In this document: positions 1 through 9,700 of the stretch, in pieces | Numbering within the stretch: the first letter of the stretch is position 1 | How the letters are laid out: every line of letters begins with the position of its first letter | Assembly: GCF_004346265.1 (NCBI RefSeq) | Contig: NZ_SMAP01000002.1 | Location: 307,514-371,513 of the forward strand | From: Thermomonas haemolytica | Lineage (GTDB): Bacteria; Pseudomonadota; Gammaproteobacteria; Xanthomonadales; Xanthomonadaceae | DNA length: 64,000 nucleotides | Direction of reading: 5' to 3' | Made by a program: the position numbers and the translations under genes | The notes under the pieces: model-generated | What the model saw: only the letters and a program-made list of their open reading frames with translations | Databases searched by the model: none | What the model was told of the DNA's origin: nothing

Positions 1-1
1 C

Positions 2-592
2 GCGCGCGCCTTGATGCGGATCGATGCCGCACGCGCGGTGGAACGGGTGGTGCCGCAGATCGAGGCGCGCCAGGACTGGGTGGACGGCGGCGTGGCGCAG
101 ATCCTGTCGGAAACCGATGCCGAGGTGGTGCAGGGCCCGCTGAGCGGCGCCGCGCTGCGCGCCAACGACGAGGTGGCGCCGCGCATGGTGCGTTTCCTGG
201 CCGGGGTCAGCCCGCAGGCGGCGGCCCCGGTGATCCGCCGCATCCTGTCCGAGCCGCACGACGAGCACCTGGTCTCGACCTGCCTGCAGGTGATGACCGA
301 GGCCGCCGACCTCGACAAGGTGCGGCCACTGCTGGCGCATCCGCGCTGGCACGTGCGCATGCACGCGGCGGCGGCGCTGGGCCGGCTGGGCAATGCGCGC
401 GATGCCGAGGCGCTGCTGCCGCTGCTGGGCGACACCCAGTGGTGGGTGCGCTACCGCAGCGCGCAGGCGCTGCAGCACCTGCTGGGCGACGACGAGGCGC
501 TGGCGCGCATCCGCGAACGCCAGCAGGACCGCTACGCGCGCGACATCCTCACCCAGGTGCTGGCCGAGCAACACCTGCAGGTGGCGGCATGA
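2..592 (+). CDS. HEAT-repeat protein, C-terminal part (5' end outside window)
   Basis: The reading frame is open from the first bases, so the start lies upstream of the window and only about 195 residues are visible. The visible part consists of alpha-helical HEAT-like units, clearest in the last 100 residues, where helices with H-P-R-W-H-V-R and W-W-V-R-Y-R turns repeat about every 31 residues. HEAT repeats form a curved scaffold for protein-protein contact; no catalytic motif is visible. The stop overlaps the start of the next gene (ATGA), so it is probably translationally coupled to the glycosyltransferase. A role as scaffold or regulator of the polysaccharide machinery is inference from position only. 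Confidence 0.75.
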   Translation, partial: ARALMRIDAARAVERVVPQIEARQDWVDGGVAQILSETDAEVVQGPLSGAALRANDEVAPRMVRFLAGVSPQAAAPVIRRILSEPHDEHLVSTCLQVMTEAADLDKVRPLLAHPRWHVRMHAAAALGRLGNARDAEALLPLLGDTQWWVRYRSAQALQHLLGDDEALARIRERQQDRYARDILTQVLAEQHLQVAA

Positions 593-2121
593 GCCTCGCC
601 GCCCAGGCCCTGGCCATGCCCGCCATCCCGGCCGCGCTGGCGACCACCCTGGAGGCCCTGCAGTGGGCCTTCCTGCTGTATTTCGTCAGCATCAACGCGG
701 TGTACCTGGGGCTGAACTTCATCGCGATGTTCGCGATCCTGCGCTACACCCGCGAGCACGGCGCCAGCTTCCGCCTGCGCAATTTCGCCGAGTACCAGCC
801 GCCGGTCAGCATCCTGGTGCCGGCCTGCAACGAGGAAAAGACCATCGTCGCCACCGTGCGCTCGCTGCTGCGGCTGGGCTATCCCAACTTCGAGGTGGTG
901 GTCGTCAACGACGGCTCGCGCGATGGCACCCTGCGCGCGGTGGTGGAGGAGTTCGGGCTGGTGGAGTTCCCGGAGGCGTACCGCGCGCGCCTGAAGACCG
1001 CGCCGGTCAAGCGCATCTTCGTCTCCCCCGGCAACGGCCGGGTGCGCCTGGTGGACAAGGAGAACGGCGGCAAGGCGGACGCGCTGAACGCCGGCATCAA
1101 CACCGCCCGCTACCCGCTGTTCTGCGTGGTCGATGCCGACTGCATCCTGCAGGAGGACAGCCTGGCGCGGGTGGTGCAGCCGTTCCTGGAGGACTCGCGG
1201 ATGATCGCCGCCGGCGGCGTGATCCGCATCGTCAACGGCTGCAAGGTCAAGGACGGGCTGCTGTCGGAGATCGACCTGCCGGACCGGCTGCTGCCGCTGA
1301 CGCAGACCCTGGAATACCTGCGCGCGTTCCTGTTCGGGCGCCTGGGCTGGTCGCCGCTGAACGCGCTGCTGATCATCTCCGGCGCGTTCGGCGTGTTCTA
1401 CAAGGAGCGCGTGATCGCCGCCGGCGGCTACAAGAGCGACCTGGTCGGCGAGGACATGGAAATGGTGGTGCGCCTGCACAACCAGATGCGCGAGGAGAAA
1501 CGGCCCTACCGGATCGCGTTCGTGCCCGACCCGATCTGCTGGACCGAGGTGCCGTCCGACCTGCGCTCGCTGTACAACCAGCGCGTGCGCTGGCAGCAGG
1601 GCCTGGCCGAGAGCCTGTTCGGGAACTGGCGGCTGATGGCCCGGCGCAACGGCGGCATGGTCGGCTGGGTGGCGTACCCGTTCATGCTGCTGTTCGAATG
1701 CCTGGGGCCGCTGATCGAAGTGTTCGGGTATTTCTCGGTGATCGTGCTTGGGCTGGCCGGCATGCTGTCGCCGCAGGCGTTTTTCGTGTTCCTGTTCGCC
1801 TCGGTCGGGCTGGGGATCCTGCTGTCGGTGAATGCGATGATGCTAGAAGAAATCTCGTTCCACCTCTACCCGCGCCCTGGCCAGCAGCTGAAGCTGTTCC
1901 TGGTGGCGGTGCTGGAGAACTTCGGCTACCGCCAGATGATGTCGCTGTTCCGGGTGGTCGGGCTGCTGCGCTGGCTGGTGCGCATGCTCCGGCTGCGGCG
2001 GCGCTCGCACTGGGGCCACATGCGCCGCAACGGCGACTGGCACGAGGACGACCCCGGGGAGGCAGGCGCCGGCGCCGCCGCTTCCCGTCCCCTGCAATCC
2101 GCGCCGGGAGCGACCCGATGA
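589..2121 (+). CDS. Membrane glycosyltransferase family 2 (PgaC/BcsA-like processive synthase)
   Basis: A 510-residue inner-membrane GT2 enzyme expected to polymerise a polysaccharide from nucleotide sugars on the cytoplasmic side. There is an N-terminal membrane segment (about residues 20-50), then the GT-A catalytic domain with N-D-G-S-R-D-G-T near 108, the metal-binding D-A-D near 182, G-E-D near 288 (the acceptor-base position) and Q-R-V-R-W near 332, the hallmark of processive synthases. Three or four C-terminal membrane helices follow. The ATG was chosen because it overlaps the upstream TGA as ATGA; a longer frame upstream overlaps the HEAT gene and looks spurious. No PilZ domain is present, unlike cellulose synthase, so PgaC-like is the closer comparison. 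The polymer cannot be predicted. Confidence 0.85.
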   Translation: MSLAAQALAMPAIPAALATTLEALQWAFLLYFVSINAVYLGLNFIAMFAILRYTREHGASFRLRNFAEYQPPVSILVPACNEEKTIVATVRSLLRLGYPNFEVVVVNDGSRDGTLRAVVEEFGLVEFPEAYRARLKTAPVKRIFVSPGNGRVRLVDKENGGKADALNAGINTARYPLFCVVDADCILQEDSLARVVQPFLEDSRMIAAGGVIRIVNGCKVKDGLLSEIDLPDRLLPLTQTLEYLRAFLFGRLGWSPLNALLIISGAFGVFYKERVIAAGGYKSDLVGEDMEMVVRLHNQMREEKRPYRIAFVPDPICWTEVPSDLRSLYNQRVRWQQGLAESLFGNWRLMARRNGGMVGWVAYPFMLLFECLGPLIEVFGYFSVIVLGLAGMLSPQAFFVFLFASVGLGILLSVNAMMLEEISFHLYPRPGQQLKLFLVAVLENFGYRQMMSLFRVVGLLRWLVRMLRLRRRSHWGHMRRNGDWHEDDPGEAGAGAAASRPLQSAPGATR

Positions 2122-3401
2122 TCCTGCTGTCCCCGGCCGTGCTGCAGGCGGCCGCCCTCCTCGCGGGCAGTCCCGCTGCGACCGCGCCGTTGCAGGTCGC
2201 GCCGCCCGTGGCCACCGCGCAGGAAGATGCCGAGACCTTGCGTCTGCGCCAGGCGCGCGAACTGGCCACGTCCGGCGACCCGGGCAAGCGCGCGCAGGCG
2301 CTGGCCCTGTACGCGGCGATGCTGCAGGACTCGTCCGGCAACAGCGACGTGCTGCTGGCGCGCGGCCGCACCTATGCCTGGGACGGGCGCTATGCCGAGG
2401 CCGAGGTCGACCTGCGCGCGGTGACCGCGGCCAAGCCCGGCTATGCCGATGCCTGGTCGGCGCTGGGCGATTTGTACCTGTGGAGCGACCGTCCGCGCGA
2501 AGCGGCGGCGGCGTATGCGCGCTGGGTCGCGCTGGCGCCGACGGACGCCGCTGCGTATCTGGCCCGTGGGCGCGCCTGGCGCGCCGCCGGCGAGCGCGAT
2601 GCCGCGCGTGCGGATTTCGATGCAGCCGCGGCGCACGGCGCCGATCCGGCGCAGGTGGCCGCGCTGCTTGCCAGCCTGCGTCCGGCCGCCGCGCCCGAGG
2701 CGCTGCGCAGCGACGGCTACCGCTGGCAGCTACGGGCCGGGCTCGACCGCACCGCCTTCAGCGGCGGCCGCGATGCCTGGACCGATGCCGGCGTTTCGCT
2801 GCGGCGCTATTTCCCGCGCGGCTCGCTGGCGCTGGAATGGCTGAGCGCCGACCACTTCCGCCAGCGCGACGATGCCTGGGCGCTGGATGGCTACGCCAGC
2901 CTGTGGGCACGCGCCTACGCCAACCTGCGCTACCAGCAGGGCCCGGCGTCCGGGGTGCTGCCGCGCACGGCGTGGCGGGCGGAGCTGTTCCAGGGCGTGG
3001 GCAGCGGCTGGGAGCTGTCGGCCAGCGTGGACCACCTGCGCTTTTCCACCACCACCGCGTTCTACGGGGTGGGGGTGGGCCGCTACTGGGGCGACTGGTA
3101 CGCCCGCTACAAGCTGCAGCACGTGCCCGGCGTGGGCTCCGGCAGCTGGAGCCAGCGCGTGCAGCTGCGCAACTACTACCACGGCAATGCCGACGACTAC
3201 TGGGAAGTCAGCGCCGGCCACGGCCGCAGCGTGGACCTCGACCGCGGTGGCGCGCTGGTGCGCAACAGCAATGCCGTGCTGGGGGTGTCGTGGGTGCGCT
3301 ATTTCGGCAGCTGGGGCCTCAAGCTCGGCGCCGGCTATGCCGACGATGCCGACGGGTTCAACGAGCGCCAGCTCTCCTTCGCGCTGTACCGACGCTGGTG
3401 A
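2118..3401 (+). CDS. YaiO-like outer-membrane beta-barrel protein with TPR domain
   Basis: A 427-residue exported protein. An N-terminal hydrophobic signal segment is followed by TPR-like helices (about 45-200, with A-L-G-D-L-Y-L-W type repeats). The C-terminal half (about 215-427) is rich in alternating aromatic and polar strands and ends in R-R-W, as expected for an outer-membrane barrel. This order (signal, TPR, barrel) matches the YaiO family and resembles a short version of exopolysaccharide exporters such as PgaA or BcsC. The start overlaps the preceding stop (ATGA). In this operon it is the best candidate for the outer-membrane exit of the polymer made by the upstream GT2. YaiO itself has no proven transport function, so that role is inferred. 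Confidence 0.75.
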   Translation: MILLSPAVLQAAALLAGSPAATAPLQVAPPVATAQEDAETLRLRQARELATSGDPGKRAQALALYAAMLQDSSGNSDVLLARGRTYAWDGRYAEAEVDLRAVTAAKPGYADAWSALGDLYLWSDRPREAAAAYARWVALAPTDAAAYLARGRAWRAAGERDAARADFDAAAAHGADPAQVAALLASLRPAAAPEALRSDGYRWQLRAGLDRTAFSGGRDAWTDAGVSLRRYFPRGSLALEWLSADHFRQRDDAWALDGYASLWARAYANLRYQQGPASGVLPRTAWRAELFQGVGSGWELSASVDHLRFSTTTAFYGVGVGRYWGDWYARYKLQHVPGVGSGSWSQRVQLRNYYHGNADDYWEVSAGHGRSVDLDRGGALVRNSNAVLGVSWVRYFGSWGLKLGAGYADDADGFNERQLSFALYRRW

Positions 3402-5773
3402 GGCGGGATAACGCACCCCGGCCCGCGGACGACGGGCGCGAAGGCGCGGGCGCACGCCTGCTGGCGTGGTTGCCGGCGCTGCTGGTGGCGCAGCTGGTGC
3501 TGGCGCTGTGGGCGGGCGCGCGTGCGCTGCCGCCGGGCGCGGGCGTGGCGGCGTGGGCGCTGGCCGTGGCCGGGCAGCTGCTGTTCCTGCTGCGCGCGCT
3601 GCCGCTGCTGCTGCCGGCCAGCCTCGCGCTGGCCGCGCTCCCGGCGCGGCGCTGGGCGCTGCTGGGGGTCGGCGCCTGCTGGGCGCTGTTCCTGCTGGCG
3701 CAGGCGCTGCTGGAGCAGTACTTCCTCACCGCCGGCGTGGCGCTCGGCGCCGACCTGTTCGGCTACCGGCTGGAGGAAATCCGCACCACCCTCGGCGGTG
3801 CCGGCGGCGAGCTCGGCCTCATCGGCGCGGTCGGCCTGCTGCTGCCGCTGCTGGTGCTGGCGGTGCTGCTCGCCTGGCGCGCACGCCGCCCTCGGCCGGC
3901 GCGGCGTGGCGTGCTGGCGGTGCTGGTGCTAGCCGGGCTGGCGGCCTGGGCGCTGCCGCTGGCGCCCGGCGTTTCCCTGCTGCGCGGCGAGGCGGTGCGC
4001 GCCGCGGCCACCAGCAAGGGGGCCTATTTCGTGGCCGACAGCCTGCGCTGGTGGCGCGCACGGGACATCCCCGCGATCGCCAGCGCCAGCGCCGCCGCGC
4101 CGACGGCGACCGTGGCGGCGGGCGGCGATCCGGCCTATCCCTTCCTGCATGCGGACGCCACCCCGGATGCGCTGGGCGCGTACTTCGGCCCCACCCGCGA
4201 CGGCCGCCCGCCGAACGTGGTGGTGATCGTGGTCGAGGGCCTGGGCCGCTCGTTCTCCGGCCCGGAGGCGGCGCTCGGCAGCTTCACCCCGTTCCTGGAC
4301 GAACTGGTCGGGCGCAGCCTGTACTTCGACAACTTCCTCGCCAACCAGGGCCGCACCTTCGGCGTGCTGCCCTCGCTGCTGGCCTCGCTGCCGATGGCCG
4401 AGCAGGGCTTCACCGCGCTGGGCGCGGACATGCCCGCGCATGCCGGCCTGTTCAACGTGCTGCAGCGCCAGGGCTACCACACAGCGTTCTACAGCGGCAC
4501 GAATCTGGATTTCGACGACGAGCGCATCTTCCTGCAGCGGCAGGGCGTGCAGGACATCGTGGACCTGCGCACTTTCGGCGCGGGCTACCAGCGCAACCCG
4601 TTCGATGCATGGGGTTATCCCGACCGCGAGCTGGTGGCGCGGGTGCTGGCCGACAGCCCGCGCCTGCAGGCGCCGTTCGTGCTTGGCATGCAGACCATCA
4701 GCATGCATACGAACTACCGCTTCCCCGGGCAGGAGGCCTACCGCGCGCGGCTGGAGCAGCGCCTGCAGCAGCTGGGCATCCCCGAAGCGCGACGCGCGGC
4801 CTATCGCGCGCAGTCCGATATCTTTACTGCGATCCTCTACACCGACGACCAGCTGCGGCGCTATTTCGAGGGCGTTGCCGGCGCCCCGTGGTATGCCGAC
4901 ACCGTCTTCGTGATCACCGGCGACCACCGCCTGCCGGAAATTCCGATGGACACCCACATCGAGCGCTACCACGTGCCGCTGCTGGTGTTCTCGCCGCTGC
5001 TCAGGCAACCGGCGCGGGTGCGCGCGGTGTCCTCGCACCTGGACGTGACGCCCTCGCTGCTGGCGCTGCTGGCGCATACCTACGGGCTCAAGCGTCCGGC
5101 GCGTGCGGCCTGGACCGGCAGCGGGCTGGACATGGCCACCACCTTCCGCAGCACCCACGAGTTTCCGCTGAAGCAGACCAAGACCAGCGCGCTGGATTTC
5201 GTCTCCGGGCGCTGGTTCCTGCACGACAGCACGCTGTTCGAATTGCAGGACGGCCTGCGCACTTCCGAGGTGGACGATGCCGACCTGCGCGCGCAGGTGC
5301 AGGCGCGCCTGCAGGCGTATGAGGCCGCGAACGCCGCATTCCTGCGCAGCCGCCGGCTGTCGCCGGAGGGCGCGGTCCCGGCGCTGGTGGCCTGGCGCGA
5401 GGCGCCCGCCGCCGCGCCGCAGGCGGTACAGGCCGCCGCGCCCGGACTCGGGGTGGAGGCACTGGCTGTGGCGGTGGCGGCCGACGGCATCCACCTGCAG
5501 GCCGGGTTCGCCAATGGCGACGGCCATGATTCCACGCGCTTCGTCCCGCTGGCGGTGCTCACCACGGAGGACGGGCGCGAGCTGCACGAAAGCTATGGCC
5601 CGGCCCTGCGCCTGCCCGCACAGGGGCAGCAGCGGGTGTCACTGGTGCTGCCGCGGCCGGCGGCGCCGGGGCGCTATTTCGTCTCGGTGCGGCCGTCCGA
5701 TCCGGACACCGGCAAGCCCCTGGGGCGCGGGCGCTACCATGTGCCGGTGGACATCGCGGGCGCCACGCAATGA
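3398..5773 (+). CDS. LtaS-like membrane sulfatase/phosphoglycerol-type transferase
   Basis: A 791-residue protein of the alkaline-phosphatase superfamily. The first about 200 residues hold several hydrophobic helices. The catalytic domain begins near 272 with N-V-V-V-I-V-V-E, continues with G-R-T-F-G near 320 where Thr is the expected nucleophile, and ends with G-D-H near 509; this is the LTA synthase/EptA pattern rather than that of Cys-type sulfatases. A C-terminal tail of about 110 residues looks like a beta-sandwich. GTG is taken as start because it overlaps the previous stop (GTGA) and no suitable ATG lies nearby. It may transfer a phospho-substituent to the polysaccharide or to lipids in the periplasm; substrate unknown. 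Confidence 0.78.
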   Translation: MRRDNAPRPADDGREGAGARLLAWLPALLVAQLVLALWAGARALPPGAGVAAWALAVAGQLLFLLRALPLLLPASLALAALPARRWALLGVGACWALFLLAQALLEQYFLTAGVALGADLFGYRLEEIRTTLGGAGGELGLIGAVGLLLPLLVLAVLLAWRARRPRPARRGVLAVLVLAGLAAWALPLAPGVSLLRGEAVRAAATSKGAYFVADSLRWWRARDIPAIASASAAAPTATVAAGGDPAYPFLHADATPDALGAYFGPTRDGRPPNVVVIVVEGLGRSFSGPEAALGSFTPFLDELVGRSLYFDNFLANQGRTFGVLPSLLASLPMAEQGFTALGADMPAHAGLFNVLQRQGYHTAFYSGTNLDFDDERIFLQRQGVQDIVDLRTFGAGYQRNPFDAWGYPDRELVARVLADSPRLQAPFVLGMQTISMHTNYRFPGQEAYRARLEQRLQQLGIPEARRAAYRAQSDIFTAILYTDDQLRRYFEGVAGAPWYADTVFVITGDHRLPEIPMDTHIERYHVPLLVFSPLLRQPARVRAVSSHLDVTPSLLALLAHTYGLKRPARAAWTGSGLDMATTFRSTHEFPLKQTKTSALDFVSGRWFLHDSTLFELQDGLRTSEVDDADLRAQVQARLQAYEAANAAFLRSRRLSPEGAVPALVAWREAPAAAPQAVQAAAPGLGVEALAVAVAADGIHLQAGFANGDGHDSTRFVPLAVLTTEDGRELHESYGPALRLPAQGQQRVSLVLPRPAAPGRYFVSVRPSDPDTGKPLGRGRYHVPVDIAGATQ

Positions 5774-6747
5774 GCCTGCGCCGTGCCGGTGGCTGGCTGC
5801 TCGCCGCGCTGCTGGCGGTGATCGCCAGTGCCGCCGCGCAGACGCCGGAATCGCGCGCGGACGGCGGCCACGCGCCGCGCGCGGTCTGGATCTGGGAAGC
5901 CGACGCGTACGCGATGCTGACCGCTCCGCAGGTCGCCGACGAAGCGCTGGCCTTCCTGCAGCGCAAGCGCATCGGCATCCTCTACCTGTATGCGGATGCC
6001 TACCAGGAGCGCAACCTGCTGGTGCAGCAGCCGCAGCGCTACCGCGGCCTGATCCGCGCCGCGCATGCGCGCGGGATGCGTGTGTACGCCCTGCTCGGCT
6101 CGTGGTACCTGCATACCGAGCGTTACGTGCTGCCGCGCCAGCAGTACAAGGCGGTAGCGATGCTGCAGCGGGTGCTGGACTACAACGCCGCCGCCGCGCC
6201 GGACGCGCGCTTCGACGGGGTGAACTACGACATCGAGCCGCACATGCTCGATGCCTGGAATGAGACCACCCGCCCGCGCCTGCTGCGCGGCTTCCTCGAC
6301 ATGACCGCGGCGATGCTGGAGGCCCGGCGCAAGTCCGGGCAGGCGCTGCCGGTCGGCCCGGCGATGCCGTTCTGGTGGGATGGTATTTCCCTGGAGTGGC
6401 GCGGCGTGCGCAAGCCGGTGAGCGAGCACGTGCTCGACCTGACCGACTACGTGGCGCTGATGGACTACCGCAACTTCGCCGAAGGGCGCGACTCCATCCT
6501 CGCCCACGCCGACTCCGAAATGGCGTACGCCGACCGCGTGGGCAAGCGCGTGGTGATCGGGCTGGACTTCAACCCCGGCGAGCCGGCCAAGCTCAGCTTC
6601 CACGGCATGACCGAGGCCGCGTTCGAGGCCGAGGCGGCCAAGGTGGAAAGCGCCTACCGCGCGCGCCCGGCGTTCGCCGGTTTCGTGTTCCACCATTACG
6701 CAGGCTACCGCCGTTTCGTCGGCGAGCCGGTGCCGGAGGCGGAGTAA
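5770..6747 (+). CDS. Secreted GH18-like glycoside hydrolase (TIM barrel)
   Basis: A 325-residue protein with a clear Sec signal peptide (positive start, L-L-A-A-L-L-A-V core, A-A-A-Q cleavage region). The body has TIM-barrel features, with an acidic motif D-G-V-N-Y-D-I-E at residues 149-156. This corresponds to the D-G-x-D-x-D-x-E signature of GH18 enzymes, with the first inner Asp replaced by Asn; the catalytic-position Glu156 is retained. Its ATG overlaps the sulfatase stop, so it is the fifth gene of the same run. A periplasmic hydrolase that trims or releases the polymer, analogous to the C-terminal domain of PgaB, is a reasonable inference. Family placement is by motif only. Confidence 0.65.
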   Translation: MSLRRAGGWLLAALLAVIASAAAQTPESRADGGHAPRAVWIWEADAYAMLTAPQVADEALAFLQRKRIGILYLYADAYQERNLLVQQPQRYRGLIRAAHARGMRVYALLGSWYLHTERYVLPRQQYKAVAMLQRVLDYNAAAAPDARFDGVNYDIEPHMLDAWNETTRPRLLRGFLDMTAAMLEARRKSGQALPVGPAMPFWWDGISLEWRGVRKPVSEHVLDLTDYVALMDYRNFAEGRDSILAHADSEMAYADRVGKRVVIGLDFNPGEPAKLSFHGMTEAAFEAEAAKVESAYRARPAFAGFVFHHYAGYRRFVGEPVPEAE

Positions 6748-6756
6748 GGGCAGGCT

Positions 6757-6778
6757 GCGGCGCCGCTGGCAGCGCCGC
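6757..6778. terminator. Hairpin between convergent genes
   Basis: An inverted repeat with 7-bp GC-only arms (GCGGCGC / GCGCCGC) and an 8-nt loop lies between the stop of the GH18-like gene and the stop of the TonB receptor gene. The position suits a bidirectional terminator, but no T-tract follows on either strand. Confidence 0.4.
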
Positions 6779-6789
6779 CCCGCGCCGCG

Positions 6790-9700
6790 TCACTGCAACG
6801 GCTTGCCGCCCAGCTTCCAGGTCAGCTGCAGGAAGAAGCTGCGGCCGATGCTGTCGAACCACGAGGTGTCGTAGTAAGGGTAGTTGCCCCAGGTAGGATC
6901 CTTCGGCGGCATCTGGTTGAACAGGTTGTCCACCGTCAGCGCCAGGCGCAGATGGTCGTTGATGTCATAGCGCGCGCCGGCATTGAAGCGCCAGGTGGCG
7001 TGCGTCCATGCATCGTTGGCGTAATTGGCCACCCGTCCGAGGTAGGTGCCGAACAGGCTGGCACCCCATGCGCCGCGGTCCCAGTTGATCCCCAGGTTGC
7101 CCTTGGCGCGCGGCAGGGTGGTATCGCTGAAGCTCACCGCCAGCATGTCCTCGGTAGGATCGCCCGGATACTGCTGGCGGGTGTGCCGGCGCGTCCAGTT
7201 GTAGTTGCCGGTGAAGCGGAAGTCGCCTGCCGCAGTCTGCAGGCGGTAGTTGGCGGTGACGTCGATCCCCGAGGTCTGCTCGCGCGCGATGTTGATCGGC
7301 CCGAAATGCACGCTGGTGATGTCGCCGTTGCCGTCGCGGATCACCCGCGCGATGGCATCCACGCAGGTGGGCGAGTTGATGTCCACCGGCGTGCCGGTGT
7401 CGGTCTGGCCGAGCCGGCAGTTGGCCTCGGTCTGGCGCAGCAGATCGCGGTCCTGGGCCTGCACCTGGTTCTGCACGCGGATCGCGTAGTAGTCGACCGC
7501 GATGTCGAAGTCGTGGCTGGGCGACCACACGAAGCCGAACGTGGCGGATCGGCTGGTCTCCACGTCGAGCGCGATGTTGCCGGTGTAGACGTCGAAGGTG
7601 CTGATGTCGTAGCCGCCATCGTCATAGCACCAGGCGTTGCTGGCGCCAGGGTTGTCCACCCGGCACTGGTAGTAGTCGGTGGCGTAGCGGGTGCGGTAGT
7701 AATCGTTTCCGGCGAACAGGTAGTGCATGTCCGGCGCGCGGAAACCGGTGCCGTAGGAGCCGCGCACCAGCAGCGTATCCAGCGGGCGCCATTCCAGGCC
7801 CAGGCTGTAGGTGAACTTGCCGGGCTGGCGGCCAGCGTAGCGATATTGGTCGTAGCGGCCGGCGAGGCTGCCCTGCACGCTGGGCAGCAGGGGCAGGCGC
7901 AATTCGGCGGCGGCGCTCCAGTGGTTGCGGCTGCCGCGGCCGTCGCCGTAGCGCGGCCCCACGTACGCATCGTCGGTGAGCGCCAGCGGGTCGGGATTGA
8001 TGCGATAGGACTGGCGGCCGAATTCCAGCGCGCCCGCGAACCCGGCATCGCCGGCCGGCAGGGCGAACAGGGCCGGGGTGTCCAGGGTCAGGCTCAGGTT
8101 GTCGTTGTCCGCCTTCGGGCGGAACACCGACATCGACGCGATGGAGGCGAACTCGGCCTCGGTCAGCGGCTTGAACAGGCGCGCCGGATCGGCGTCGTAG
8201 ATGGCGTAGCCGTCGGCGTCGTAGCCCAGGCGCGGCCCCAGGAACAGGGCGTTGGCTGCCGCCGCCTTGATCCGCGGCATCGCCACGTCGGCATCGTATT
8301 GCGAGTGGTTGTAGGCCGCTTCCCAGTTCCAGTCGCGCCCGAAGCTGCCCTTGAAGCCGGTGGTGATGGCCAGGGTCTTCTGGGTGGTGGTGTTCATGCG
8401 GTTGCGCAGCCCGCCCATCTCCTCGGGCGTGAACTGGCGCGACCAGATCTCGTAATGCCCGGTGGCCTGGTTGAAGAACATCTTGTTGCGGTAGTTGTCG
8501 GTCGAGGCCGGATCGTGGAACTCCCAGCCCATGTTGTCGCTGACCACGTCGTTGCCGTTGGTGCCGGTGAGCAGTTTCACCGTCTGGCGCGCGGCCTGCA
8601 CGTCCGCGAACCAGGACAGGTCGCCGGACATGCGGTACTCGAACGATCCATACGCGCTGACCCCGGTGCGCTGGTTGCGGATGGTGCGGTAGGCGATCGC
8701 ACGGTCGCTGCCGCAGTAGGGCTCGCCATAGCGGTCGTAGGCCAGCACCGTGGTTCCGCCATTGAGTCCCGCCATCGCCTGGCAGCCATCCGGCGGCGCG
8801 AGATTGATATCGTCGTCCCAGTCGTACACCTGCGCGATCAGGCGCGGCAGGCGGCGGCGCGGGATCGGCGCATCCAGGGTCGAATCCTGCACCTTGCGCT
8901 GATAGCCCCACAACGGGCGCTGGTCGATCAGCTCCAGCCCCAGCACTGCGCTGAAATCACCGCGCTCGAAGCCGGTGGTCAGGGTGAGGTCGTGCGACTC
9001 GCCTCCGCCCTCGCTGGTGCCGCCGTAGCGGTAGTCGAGGATGGTGCCGTCCACCGATTTCTTGAGGATGATGTTGATCACCCCCGCCATGGCATCCGAG
9101 CCGTATACGGCGGAGGCGCTGCCGGTGAGGATCTCGATGCGCTCGATCATGCCGAGCGGGATGTTGCCGATGTCGGTGAAATTGCTGCGGCTGTTGAGCG
9201 GCAGCGGGAAGTCGGCGATCCGGCGGCCGTTGACCAGCACCAGGGTATGGTTCGGGCCCAGTCCGCGCAGGTCCACCGCCTGCGCGCCGGGAGTGGACTG
9301 CGCGCTGGTGGTGTTCTGCTGGCCCTGCACGCTGCCGCTGTTCTGGCTGAGCGAGCGCAGCACCTCGGGCAGCGTGGTCAGGCCGGCGGCCTGGATCTGC
9401 TCGGCGCTGACGATGGTGATCGGAGCCGGGCCTTCCACCTGCGCGCGCGGAATGCGGGAGCCGGTGACCTGCACCGCCTCCAGGTTGGTCACCGGAGCCT
9501 CCGCCTGCGCGGCCGGCTTGCGCGCTGGTGGCGCGGCCGGCGCATTGGCGGCCGGCACGATCAGCACGGCCCCGGAGGCGTCGCGCCGCGCGATGAAGCC
9601 ACTGCCTGCCAGCAGGGCATCGAGCGCCTGCGCGGAAGGCACTTGCCCGCGCAGTCCACGGCTGCGTGCGCCCTTCAGCTGGTCCGCGCGGTACACCAGC

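Noticed and set aside
3929..5587. Minus-strand 552-codon open frame opposite the sulfatase gene
   Set aside because: No recognisable domain, His/Gln/Arg-biased composition; opposite strand has an intact catalytic domain.
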